Shown here: positions 1-7,602 of the stretch, one piece after another | Layout of the letters: each line of letters begins with the position of its first letter | Position numbering within the stretch: the first letter of the stretch is position 1 | The notes under the pieces: model-generated | What the model saw: only the letters and a program-made list of their open reading frames with translations | Told to the model about the DNA's origin: nothing | Databases searched by the model: none | Assembly: GCA_004562975.1 (NCBI GenBank) | Contig: SFQP01000002.1 | Location: 1 to 37,007, forward strand | Reading direction: 5' to 3' | DNA from: a bacterium | GTDB lineage: Bacteria > Bacteroidota > Bacteroidia > Bacteroidales > Bacteroidaceae | Length of the DNA: 37,007 nucleotides | Program-made: the position numbers and the translations under genes

Positions 1-91
1 CAGATTGCAAAATGTCAAAGAACGATATAGTGATAAACAAATATAATATTAATCATAGGCCGGCTTGCCGACTTTTTAGAGTAAACTCATT

Positions 92-300
92 TATTCAAGT
101 TTCGCAAGTGTAAAGGTTAGGAGGAATAACCGATTTACGCAGTAAAATTATAACCTCTCATAACTCAGGGAGCGAAGCGACCCTAACCTGATAAGTTTCC
201 ATAACTTAGGCGGCGGCTCGGATGTGAAAAGAAAATCAAGTTTTTTTCTTTTCACATCTCTCGCCTTGCAGTAACTTTCGCAAGTTGCGAAACTTGAATA
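92..300. repeat. MITE-like element, copy A (about 209 bp)
   Basis: Ends are perfect 16-bp inverted repeats (92-107 and 285-300, outer part ttcaagtttcgc). Inside lie a 15-bp perfect hairpin at 221-258 (arms gatgtgaaaagaaaa) and the core gagcgaagcgacc at 170-182. The same core and similar ends recur in the element at 18827-18978, and the left-end motif recurs at about 16336. No ORF is credible inside. The hairpin could also act as a transcription stop, but the paired ends and the relatives in this window favour a small non-autonomous mobile element or a palindromic intergenic repeat. Confidence 0.6.
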
Positions 301-331
301 CATTATACATAAAAATCGTGGTAGCCAAACG

Positions 332-367
332 AAAAAAAGGATGAAACCCGAGGAGGCTTCATCCTTT
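332..367 (-). terminator. Rho-independent terminator of the tRNA-Arg unit
   Basis: On the minus strand a 10-bp perfect stem (arms 358-367 and 336-345) with a 12-nt loop is followed directly by a run of T (332-338). It begins 11 nt after the 3' end of the second tRNA-Arg, so it closes that transcription unit. Confidence 0.85.
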
Positions 368-378
368 GCGTTGCGGTG

Positions 379-452
379 TGACTCCTATAGGATTCAAACC
401 TATAACCTTCTGATCCGTAGTCAGATGCTCTATTCAGTTGAGCTAAGGAGCC
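379..452 (-). tRNA. tRNA-Arg (anticodon ACG)
   Basis: 74-nt cloverleaf on the minus strand. The acceptor stem GGCTCCT pairs with AGGAGTC (one G-U), the discriminator is A, the anticodon stem is TCTGA/TCAGA, and the 7-nt loop CTACGGA reads anticodon ACG. The T-loop segment GGTTTGAATCC is present. CCA is not encoded. It is identical to the copy at 576-649 and lies second in the same transcript. Confidence 0.95.
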
Positions 453-575
453 GGGGATTGTTTTAATTTATAATTTACAATTTATAATATGGTCTGCGGC
501 ATGAAGATGACGGTGCTGCTTCGTCCTGTATGTCTGTAGCCGGACCTCATTATACATTATAAATTTCCATCGTGG

Positions 576-649
576 TGACTCCTATAGGATTCAAACCTAT
601 AACCTTCTGATCCGTAGTCAGATGCTCTATTCAGTTGAGCTAAGGAGCC
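576..649 (-). tRNA. tRNA-Arg (anticodon ACG), first copy in the unit
   Basis: Same 74 bases as the copy at 379-452, with the same anticodon ACG. It lies about 30 nt downstream of the TACTTTTG promoter at 682-689. The 123-bp spacer between the copies is AT-rich with an imperfect inverted repeat of aatttataat type and no gene. Confidence 0.95.
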
Positions 650-681
650 GGGGCTGCGGGATTGTTCCCGTTTTGCGAGTG

Positions 682-713
682 CAAAAGTAGGTTGTTTGGC
701 GGAGATGGCCAAG
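682..713 (-). promoter_or_regulatory. Bacteroidetes-type promoter of the tRNA-Arg pair
   Basis: The minus strand has TACTTTTG (682-689), matching the -7 consensus TAnnTTTG, and TTGG (709-712) exactly 19 nt further upstream, close to the -33 TTTG. The predicted start at about 678 leaves a short leader before the mature tRNA end at 649. Confidence 0.75.
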
Positions 714-741
714 GGACAGGGCTGTTTTTTTCAAAAAAAAT

Positions 742-811
742 GGGGATGGGGATGTTTTTGGGATGGTAGACGGACGAAAACGGCATGGCACGGGGATGGG
801 TATGGGATGGG
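742..811 (+). other. G-tract cluster with a canonical quadruplex motif
   Basis: On the plus strand, 792-811 reads four G-runs of at least three with spacers AT, TAT, AT, fitting the G3N1-7 quadruplex pattern; more G-runs lie at 742-762. It sits just beyond the stop codon of the DUF4421 gene, so that gene's transcript would carry C-rich tracts here. Function unknown. Confidence 0.5.
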
Positions 812-844
812 TATGACTGGCGGAAGGGGGGGGCGCGTTTCTGT

Positions 845-1960
845 TCAGCGGATGCGTGGTGGGTGTTTGCGCCCGAAGAAGAAGCCGGCGTAGATGTTGA
901 GGTAGTTGACGGAGTTGGTGAGGGAGAGGCGGTCTTTGCGGTACATGTAGAGGTGGCTGATGAGGGAGGCTCCGGCGAACCAGTGGCCGTTGTTCCACAC
1001 GAGGCCGGCGCGCGAGGTGCAGTCGAAGGCGAGGTTCTTGATGTCCATGAGGACTTCGGTGCCAGTGAGCTTCTCGCCCTTGGCCTTGCGCACGCCGACG
1101 GAAGGCATGACGGAGATGCCGAGGAGCCAGCGGGGGGCGAAGACCCAATTGTAGGCGTAGCCGGCACTGGCGTAGTAGTAGTTGTAGCTGATGTCGGAAA
1201 ACTTGAGTTCTTCGATGATGCTGCCTGCGGCATCGGAACCGGTGAGGGCTGGGGGGAGCTTGGTGTAGTCGAAGCGTACGTATTGCTTGCTGAATCCGAG
1301 GCCGAGCATGAGGGAGCCGCAGCTTTTGCGCTGGACGGTGCTCTGGTTGTAGGCAGCGGGATAGGAGAAGTGGCGGTGGTTTGCGACGTAGTAGGCGCTG
1401 AGGGAGAGGGTGTTGGCTTCAAGGCCAGTGAAGGGCTGGCCGCTGACGGAACGGGGTTCTACGCCTTCGAAGCCAGTGGCGCGGCGCAGGCGGAAGTCGC
1501 CGGCGTTGCGGAGGTAGACGAGGTCGCAGCCGAGCATGGAGCTGTAGAGGCTGAGGTTGAGTTCGGAAGACTGGCCGGCGCGGCGGGGGTGGCTGACGTC
1601 GAAGGTGTAGCCGAGGAATATCCACCGCCAGCCAAGGAAAGGGCCGAGTTTGACGCTGGGTTCGGGCTTGGCGGAGATGGTCTGGGTGAGGCCTTCTTCG
1701 GAGGTGCCGGAGAGTCTGTAGATTTGGTAATAGTTGGTGTTCTGCGCCATGGCGGTGAAGTTGTAGCGGTTAGGCGCGATGTAGGTGGTGTCGTAGTCGT
1801 CGAAGCTCTTGATGAAGCGGTAGAGGAGGCTGCCGGTGTGTTTCACCTTTTGCCGAAAAGGTTTCTTGGATTGCCGGGTTGGCGGTATGCTGTCGGCCAT
1901 CATGTAGGCGCACACGCTCTCCCCCTGCGGCAAAACGGTGCTTGCAGCAGAAACTTGCAT
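845..1960 (-). CDS. DUF4421 family outer-membrane protein
   Basis: 371 codons from the first in-frame ATG. The protein has the features of the Bacteroidetes DUF4421 family: the opening DDYDTTYIAPNRYNF, the segment GPFLGWRWIFLGYTFD, HFSYPAAYNQSTVQRKSCGS, and a C-terminal set of alternating aromatic/hydrophobic strands typical of outer-membrane beta-barrels. Function of the family is unknown. Oddity: in-frame codons upstream of the ATG (1961-2023) encode a good signal peptide (KRLFLLPVIIAALSASLADS), but no ATG, GTG or TTG starts it; the codon where Met is expected is ATC (2021-2023). Either translation starts at a non-canonical codon, or a point change has removed the start and the product is not exported. 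The oxidoreductase gene ends about 50 nt upstream on the same strand. Confidence 0.8.
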   Translation of the reverse strand: MQVSAASTVLPQGESVCAYMMADSIPPTRQSKKPFRQKVKHTGSLLYRFIKSFDDYDTTYIAPNRYNFTAMAQNTNYYQIYRLSGTSEEGLTQTISAKPEPSVKLGPFLGWRWIFLGYTFDVSHPRRAGQSSELNLSLYSSMLGCDLVYLRNAGDFRLRRATGFEGVEPRSVSGQPFTGLEANTLSLSAYYVANHRHFSYPAAYNQSTVQRKSCGSLMLGLGFSKQYVRFDYTKLPPALTGSDAAGSIIEELKFSDISYNYYYASAGYAYNWVFAPRWLLGISVMPSVGVRKAKGEKLTGTEVLMDIKNLAFDCTSRAGLVWNNGHWFAGASLISHLYMYRKDRLSLTNSVNYLNIYAGFFFGRKHPPRIR

Positions 1961-2071
1961 GCTGTCGGCAAGGGATGCAGAAAGCGCAGCTATGATGACG
2001 GGAAGAAGGAATAAGCGCTTGATAACCGGAAAACAGATTGTTAACAGTAAGAGTGAGAGAGAATGAAATAG

Positions 2072-3052
2072 TTATAGTTTCCCGAGTATGCGGTCGACGA
2101 CCCAGTTGACGGGTGTAGCGCTGACGCAGTCGCACCGGCAGATGGCTTTGCCCTGGAGGTGCTGCACGACGAGGGTGATGAGGGGGAGCTGGACGTAGGG
2201 TGGATTGGGGACGGTGAACTCCTGCCGTCCGTCCTGGTTCTGGAGCCGGATGGGCTGGTAGGTGAAGACGGAGAAGGAGAGGGAGCCTTTGTCACCGACG
2301 ATGTCGATGCGGTCTTCCTTGGCGGATTCGTGGGCCACGAAGCACCAGGAACCTGAGCCGGGGAGGCCGTTATCGAACTTGAAACATGCGCTGACGGAGT
2401 CTTCCGTTCGGTAGAGGCCGCCCCGGTTGGCGAACATGCCTTCAGCTTCGATGACGGGGCCGAACATTTCCTGCAGCAGGTCTATCTGGTGGGGCGCAAG
2501 GTCGTAGAAGTAGCCGCCGCCGGCTATGTCGGGCTGAACGCGCCAGGGGAGGTTGGTCTGGTTGTAGTCGAGGTCGCGCGGGGGTACGGCGAAGCGTATC
2601 TGTACGTTGACGACCTTGCCTACGGCTCCTTCCTGCACGAGCTGCTTTACTTTCTGGAAATAGGGGAGGCAGCGGCGGTAGTAGGCGACGAAGCAGGGCA
2701 TGCCGGTTTTCTCGGCTATGCGGTTGATGCGGCAGCAGTCTTCGTAGTTGGAGGCCATGGGCTTTTCGACGTAGACGGCCTTGCCGCTTTTCATGGCCAT
2801 GATGGCGTAGGTGGCGTGGGTGGAGGGGGGCGTGGCGATGTAGACGGCGTTGACCTCGGGGTCGTCAAGCAGTGCCTGGGGATCGGTGTACCAGCGTTTC
2901 ACGCCGTGCCGCCGTGCATAGGACTCGGCCTTGTCGGCGCGGCGGCTCATCACGGCGACGATGCGTGAGCCGGGCACGAGGTTGAAGGCGGGGCCGCTTT
3001 TCTTCTCAGTCACTTCACCGCAACCGATAAAGCCCCAGTTGACGTTTTCCAT
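2072..3052 (-). CDS. Gfo/Idh/MocA family oxidoreductase
   Basis: 326 aa, NAD(P)-dependent oxidoreductase, probably acting on a sugar or inositol-like substrate; the substrate cannot be told from sequence. The N-terminal Rossmann fold starts with WGFIGCGEV (residues 6-13) and carries the family signature EKPMA (96-100) in place of the common EKPxx; the C-terminal domain has GGGYFYDLAPHQIDLL with the expected catalytic-region histidine. A longer reading from 3142 exists, but the extra 30 residues are low-complexity and run through repeat DNA, while ATG at 3052 starts immediately before the dinucleotide fold, so I use it. It lies downstream of the broken carB with a 146-bp repeat-bearing gap and is probably not in the same transcript. 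Confidence 0.88.
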   Translation of the reverse strand: MENVNWGFIGCGEVTEKKSGPAFNLVPGSRIVAVMSRRADKAESYARRHGVKRWYTDPQALLDDPEVNAVYIATPPSTHATYAIMAMKSGKAVYVEKPMASNYEDCCRINRIAEKTGMPCFVAYYRRCLPYFQKVKQLVQEGAVGKVVNVQIRFAVPPRDLDYNQTNLPWRVQPDIAGGGYFYDLAPHQIDLLQEMFGPVIEAEGMFANRGGLYRTEDSVSACFKFDNGLPGSGSWCFVAHESAKEDRIDIVGDKGSLSFSVFTYQPIRLQNQDGRQEFTVPNPPYVQLPLITLVVQHLQGKAICRCDCVSATPVNWVVDRILGKL

Positions 3053-3077
3053 TTTTCTCAGTATAGATTGCGGGTTG

Positions 3078-3186
3078 GATTTTTGATTACGGATTTCTCT
3101 GATTCCTGAATTTAAAACCACTTTCTTCAAAAGCAGAAACATCAGAACTGTCAGATAAACCCGTAATCAAATCCGTAAATCAATAA
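3078..3186. repeat. Imperfect inverted repeat between oxidoreductase gene and carB
   Basis: Left arm ttgattacggattt (about 3078-3092) is matched in inverse orientation by aaatccgtaaatcaa at about 3172-3186 (one extra base), with a further gtaatcaaatccgtaa overlap in the right arm. No gene. It may be a short palindromic intergenic repeat. Confidence 0.4.
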
Positions 3187-3198
3187 TCCTTTATCAAA

Positions 3199-6100
3199 TC
3201 AGAATTCCTGCCAGCTGCGTATTTCTAGTTCGTCGAGGCTGACGGTGCAGAAGGCGTAGATGAAGGCGGAGGCGAGACGGGCGTTGGTGATGAGCGGCAC
3301 ATTGAGGTCAATGGCGGCACGGCGGATTTTGTAGCCGTTGGTCAGTTCGCCCGTAGAGAGGTTCTTGGGCACATTCACCACCATGTCTATTTCCTTCTTG
3401 TGCAGCATATCCAGTGCCTGGGGCTGGAGGGGTGCCTCGCTGGGCCAGTGGACCATGGTGTTGGCGATGCCGTTCTCGGTGAGGTAACGGCTGGTGCCGG
3501 GGGTGGCGAAGAGACTGTAGCCGTGTTCGCGGAGCATGGCGGCGGCTTTGAGCATTTCGGCCTTCTGCTTTCCGTCGCCGGTGGAGAGGAGGATGTTCTT
3601 CCGGGGGATGCGGTGACCGACGGAGAGCATGGCCTTGAGCAAGGCGGTGCGCGAGTCTTCGCCCAAACAGCCTACTTCGCCGGTAGAGGCCATGTCAACT
3701 CCGAGCACGGGGTCGGCCTTCTGGAGGCGGTTGAAGGAGAACTGGGAGGCTTTGATGCCCACGTAGTCAAGGTCGAAGAGGCTCTTGGCAGGACGCTCCA
3801 CGGGCAGGCCGAGCATGATGCGCGTGGCCAGTTCGATGAGGTTGATTTTCAGCACCTTGCTCACGAAGGGGAAGGAGCCAGGTACTGGATGTTGAAGGGT
3901 CCGGAGATGTGGAGTTCCTTGGCTATCTGCTTGGAGATTTTCTTGATGCGCCGGGCGGTTTCGACGTAGAGTTTCTGTGGGGGGAACTGGATAGTGGCGT
4001 CGCCGGAGTGGACACCGGCGAACTCGATGTGTTCAGAGATGGCGTAGGCGATGATTTCGCCGTCCTTGGCGACAGCATCCATTTCGACTTCCTTGGCGTG
4101 CTGGAGGAAACGGCTGACGACGACGGGGTGCTTTTTGGACACATTGGCAGCCAGCTTGAGGAAGCGTTCGAGTTCGTCCTGGTTAGAACATACGTTCATG
4201 GCGGCACCGGAGAGGACGTAGGAGGGGCGCACGAGCACGGGGAAGCCCACGCAGGAGATAAATTCCTGAATGTCGTCCATGGAGGTCAGCGCGCTCCATT
4301 CGGGCTGATCCACGCCGATGCGGCCCAGCATGGCGGAGAATTTCTCGCGGTCCTCGGCGTTGTCGATAAATTTGGCTTGGGTGCCGAGGAGGTTGACGTG
4401 TTCGGCATCGAGCCGCATGGCGAGGTTGTTGGGTATCTGGCCGCCGGTGGAAACGATGACGCCGTAGGGGGACTCGAGGTCGAGGATGTCCATGACGCGC
4501 TCGAAGGTGAGTTCGTCGAAGTAGAGGCGGTCGCACATGTCGTAGTCGGTCGACACCGTTTCGGGATTGTAGTTGATCATGACGGAACGGTAGCCTTCCT
4601 TACGGATGGTGTTGAGTGCCTGCACGCCGCACCAGTCGAATTCGACCGAGGAACCGATGCGGTAGGCTCCGGAGCCGAGCACGACGACGGAACGCTTGTC
4701 GTTCTCGAAGGGAATGTCGTGAGCCACGCCGCTGTAGGTGAGGTAGAGGTAGTTGGTCTGTGCGGGATATTCGGCCGCCAGGGTGTCTATTTGCTTCACG
4801 TAGGGCACGATGCCAAGCTGCTTGCGGCGTGCTCGCACTGCCATGATAGCCTTTTCGATGTCCATCTCTTGTTCCATGCCGACGGCGCGGGCTATCTGGA
4901 AGTCGGTGAAGCCTTGTACCTTGGCGCGGCGGAGCAATTCGTTGTCAAGCACATTGATGGAAGTGCAAGCATGCAGCTCGCGGTCGGTGAGGTGAATTTT
5001 GTAGAGCTTCTGCAGGAACCAGCGGTCTATCTTGGTGAGGGCGTGAATCTGGTCGATGGTGTAGCCGGCAGCGAAGGCTTTTTCGATGACGAAGATGCGC
5101 TTGTCGGTGGGCTCGCGCAGGGCGGCGTTGACGTCGTCAATCTTGAGTTCCCTGTTGTCCACGAAGCCGTGCATGCCCTGCCCTATCATGCGGAGGCCTT
5201 TCTGGATGACTTCCTCGAAGGTGCGCCCTATGGCCATGACCTCGCCCACAGACTTCATGGAGGAGCCGAGCTCGCGGTCCACGCCACGGAACTTGCCGAG
5301 GTCCCAGCGGGGGATTTTGCAGACGATGTAGTCGAGGGCGGGTTCAAAGAAGGCGGAGGTGGTTTTCGTCACGGAGTTCTTGAGGTCGAAGAGGCCGTAG
5401 CCCAAGCCGAGCTTGGCGGCGACGAAGGCGAGGGGGTAGCCGGTGGCCTTGGAGGCGAGGGCGGAGGAGCGGGACAGGCGGGCGTTGACTTCGATGACAC
5501 GGTAGTCTTCGCTCTGGGGGTCGAAGGCGTACTGTACGTTGCACTCGCCGATGATGCCAACGTGGCGCACAATGCGGATGGAGAGTTCGCGCAGCTTGTG
5601 ATATTCGGAGTTAGTCAACGTCTGCGAGGGAGCGATGACGATGCTCTCGCCGGTGTGGATGCCCAGCGGGTCGAAATTTTCCATGTTGCAGACGGTGATG
5701 CAGTTGTCGAAACGGTCGCGCACCACTTCGTACTCCACCTCTTTCCAGCCCTTGAGGCTTTTCTCCACGAGTACCTGAGGCGAGAAGGAGAAGGCCTTTT
5801 CGGCCAGCTTGTCCAGCTCCTCTTCGTTGTCGCAGAAGCCGGAGCCGAGTCCGCCGAGGGCGTAGGCAGCACGCAGGATGACGGGGTAGCCCAGTGCGGC
5901 GGCCGCCTTGCGTGCCTGCTCTATGTTTTCGCAGGCTTCGCTGCTGATGGTCTTAACGTTGATTTCGTTGAGTTTTTCCACGAAGAGCTCGCGGTCCTCG
6001 GTGTCCATGATGGCCTGGACGGGGGTGCCAAGCACCTGGAGGTCGTATTTTTCGAGAATGCCCTGGCGGTAAAGGTCCACACCGCAGTTAAGCGCGGTCT

Positions 6101-6368
6101 GTCCGCCGAAGGCGAGCATGATGCCGTCGGGTTGCTCCTTCTGGATGACGCGTTCGACGAAATAAGGAGTGACGGGCAGGAAATAGATGCGGTCGGCCAC
6201 GCCTTCGGAGGTCTGCACCGTGGCGATATTGGGATTAATGAGGATGGTTTCTATGCCTTCTTCCTTCAGGGCTTTCAGGGCTTGGGATCCTGAATAGTCG
6301 AACTCGCCGGCTTCGCCAATCTTCAGCGCGCCGGATCCGAGCAGGAGGACTTTCTTTATGGGCTTCAT
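3199..6368 (-). pseudogene. carB: Carbamoyl-phosphate synthase large subunit, disrupted by internal deletion
   Basis: CarB makes carbamoyl phosphate for pyrimidines and arginine. The first part (ATG 6368, [21 protein letters not shown]) contains the N-terminal ATP-grasp, the oligomerisation domain and most of the second ATP-grasp, and ends as [10 protein letters not shown] then a wrong-frame PSPS-stop at 3861-3863. The second part resumes in another frame as [21 protein letters not shown] and carries the C-terminal MGS-like allosteric domain to the stop at 3199. At the junction (3876/3877) about 17 codons are missing, leaving 2 nt, so about 49 nt are lost. The missing piece is where the family has IECNLRASR, i.e. 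the Glu/Asn metal ligands (E841/N843 in E. coli numbering) of the carbamate-phosphorylating half. With the gap filled, the length would be about 1,072 aa, the normal size. The rest of the sequence is uneroded. Either a recent pseudogene or an assembly error. Confidence 0.88.
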
Positions 6369-6417
6369 ATCTTGCAGATGTTTTGTTGCGTAAATGGGTT
6401 CAGAGAACAAATATTTA

Positions 6418-7497
6418 TTATAAAATGTTCACGAACTCGTCGAAAAGGAATTCGGTGTCGACGGGTCCAGAGCAGGCTTCGGGGTGGAACTGTGCGGAGA
6501 ACCAGGGGTTGGTCTTGTGGCGCACGCCTTCGTTGGAGCCGTCGTTCATGTTGATGAAATAAGGTTCCCAGTCGGCGGGCAGGGTGCGGCTGTCCACAGC
6601 GTAGCCATGGTTCTGGGAAGTGACGAAGCAGCGGTTGGTGCCGACCATGCGCACAGGCTGGTTGTGGCTGCGGTGGCCGTACTTGAGCTTGTAGATGGAG
6701 GCGCCGGCGGCTTTGGAAAGAAGCTGGTTTCCCATGCAGATGCCCATGCAGGGGCGCACCTTGGGACCGGCGAGGAACTTGCGGATGTTTTCCACAGCCT
6801 CGACGCAGGTGTCGGGGTCTCCGGGGCCGTTGGCCAGGAAGAGGCCGTCGAATTCCAAGGCGTTGAAGTCGTAGTTCCAGGGCACGCGGATGACTTCCAC
6901 ACCGCGACGGAGCAGGCAGCGGATGATGTTGTTCTTCACGCCGCAGTCCACGAGCACGACTTTCTTGAGGCCCTTGCCTTCGTTGTAACGCACGATTTCC
7001 TTACACGAAACGCGCGCCACGTAGTTCACGCCTTCGTACTGCGCCGTGGGCACGTTGTCGGGCTCGTCGTCGAAGAGGATTTTTCCCATCATCACCCCAT
7101 GCTCGCGCAACACCTTGGTGAGTTCGCGGGTGTCTATTCCCGTGATGCCGGGCACTTTCTCGCGTTTCAGCCAGTCGCCCAGACTCTCGGCGGCGTTCCA
7201 GTGGCTGTATTGTTCGCTGTAGTCGCTCACGATGATGGCTGAGGCGTAGATGCGGTCGCTTTCCATGAAGGTGGCCAAGCCGTCGGCTTCCACGGTGAAG
7301 GGGGGCACGCCGTAGTTGCCCACCAGGGGATAGGTGAGTGTCATCAGCTGGCCGGCATACGAGGGGTCGGTCAGGCTTTCGGGATAGCCCATCATGGCTG
7401 TATTGAACACCACCTCGCCTGCCACGGGTGCTTCGTAACCGAAACTTTCTCCGTGGAATTGGGTGCGATCGTCCAAAATAAGTGTTACTTTACGCAT
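6418..7497 (-). CDS. carA: Carbamoyl-phosphate synthase small (glutaminase) subunit
   Basis: 359 aa, cytoplasmic; hydrolyses glutamine and channels ammonia to CarB. The N-terminal CPSase small-chain domain has [20 protein letters not shown] (28-47). The C-terminal class I glutaminase has the nucleophile Cys254 in [10 protein letters not shown] and the His338/Glu340 pair in QFHPE. The segment SHNQPV...[11 protein letters not shown]...LPADWEP resembles the eukaryotic CAD/CPS1 glutaminase domain. The gene looks fully intact. It lies 105 bp after purF and 49 bp before carB on the same strand, so a purF-carA-carB operon is likely; with carB broken, its partner must come from elsewhere if the deletion is real. 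Confidence 0.95.
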   Translation of the reverse strand: MRKVTLILDDRTQFHGESFGYEAPVAGEVVFNTAMMGYPESLTDPSYAGQLMTLTYPLVGNYGVPPFTVEADGLATFMESDRIYASAIIVSDYSEQYSHWNAAESLGDWLKREKVPGITGIDTRELTKVLREHGVMMGKILFDDEPDNVPTAQYEGVNYVARVSCKEIVRYNEGKGLKKVVLVDCGVKNNIIRCLLRRGVEVIRVPWNYDFNALEFDGLFLANGPGDPDTCVEAVENIRKFLAGPKVRPCMGICMGNQLLSKAAGASIYKLKYGHRSHNQPVRMVGTNRCFVTSQNHGYAVDSRTLPADWEPYFINMNDGSNEGVRHKTNPWFSAQFHPEACSGPVDTEFLFDEFVNIL

Positions 7498-7602
7498 AGG
7501 TTGTCTATTGGGATGATTAGATATTTATATGTTGTTATGGCAGTCAGGCAACAGTATGCAAACATGCCTACTTGCTACCACGTGCCTTTAGGCATTTCTG
7601 TG

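Noticed and set aside
3052..3142. Longer start for the oxidoreductase (30 extra residues)
   Set aside because: The extra part runs through the inverted repeat and adds nothing before the Rossmann motif; ATG 3052 is in the usual place.
3909..6293. 794-codon open frame on the plus strand opposite carB
   Set aside because: It is the complement shadow of a GC-rich coding strand; its composition is dominated by Val, Gly, Asp and Glu with no motif, and carB reads with clear family motifs.
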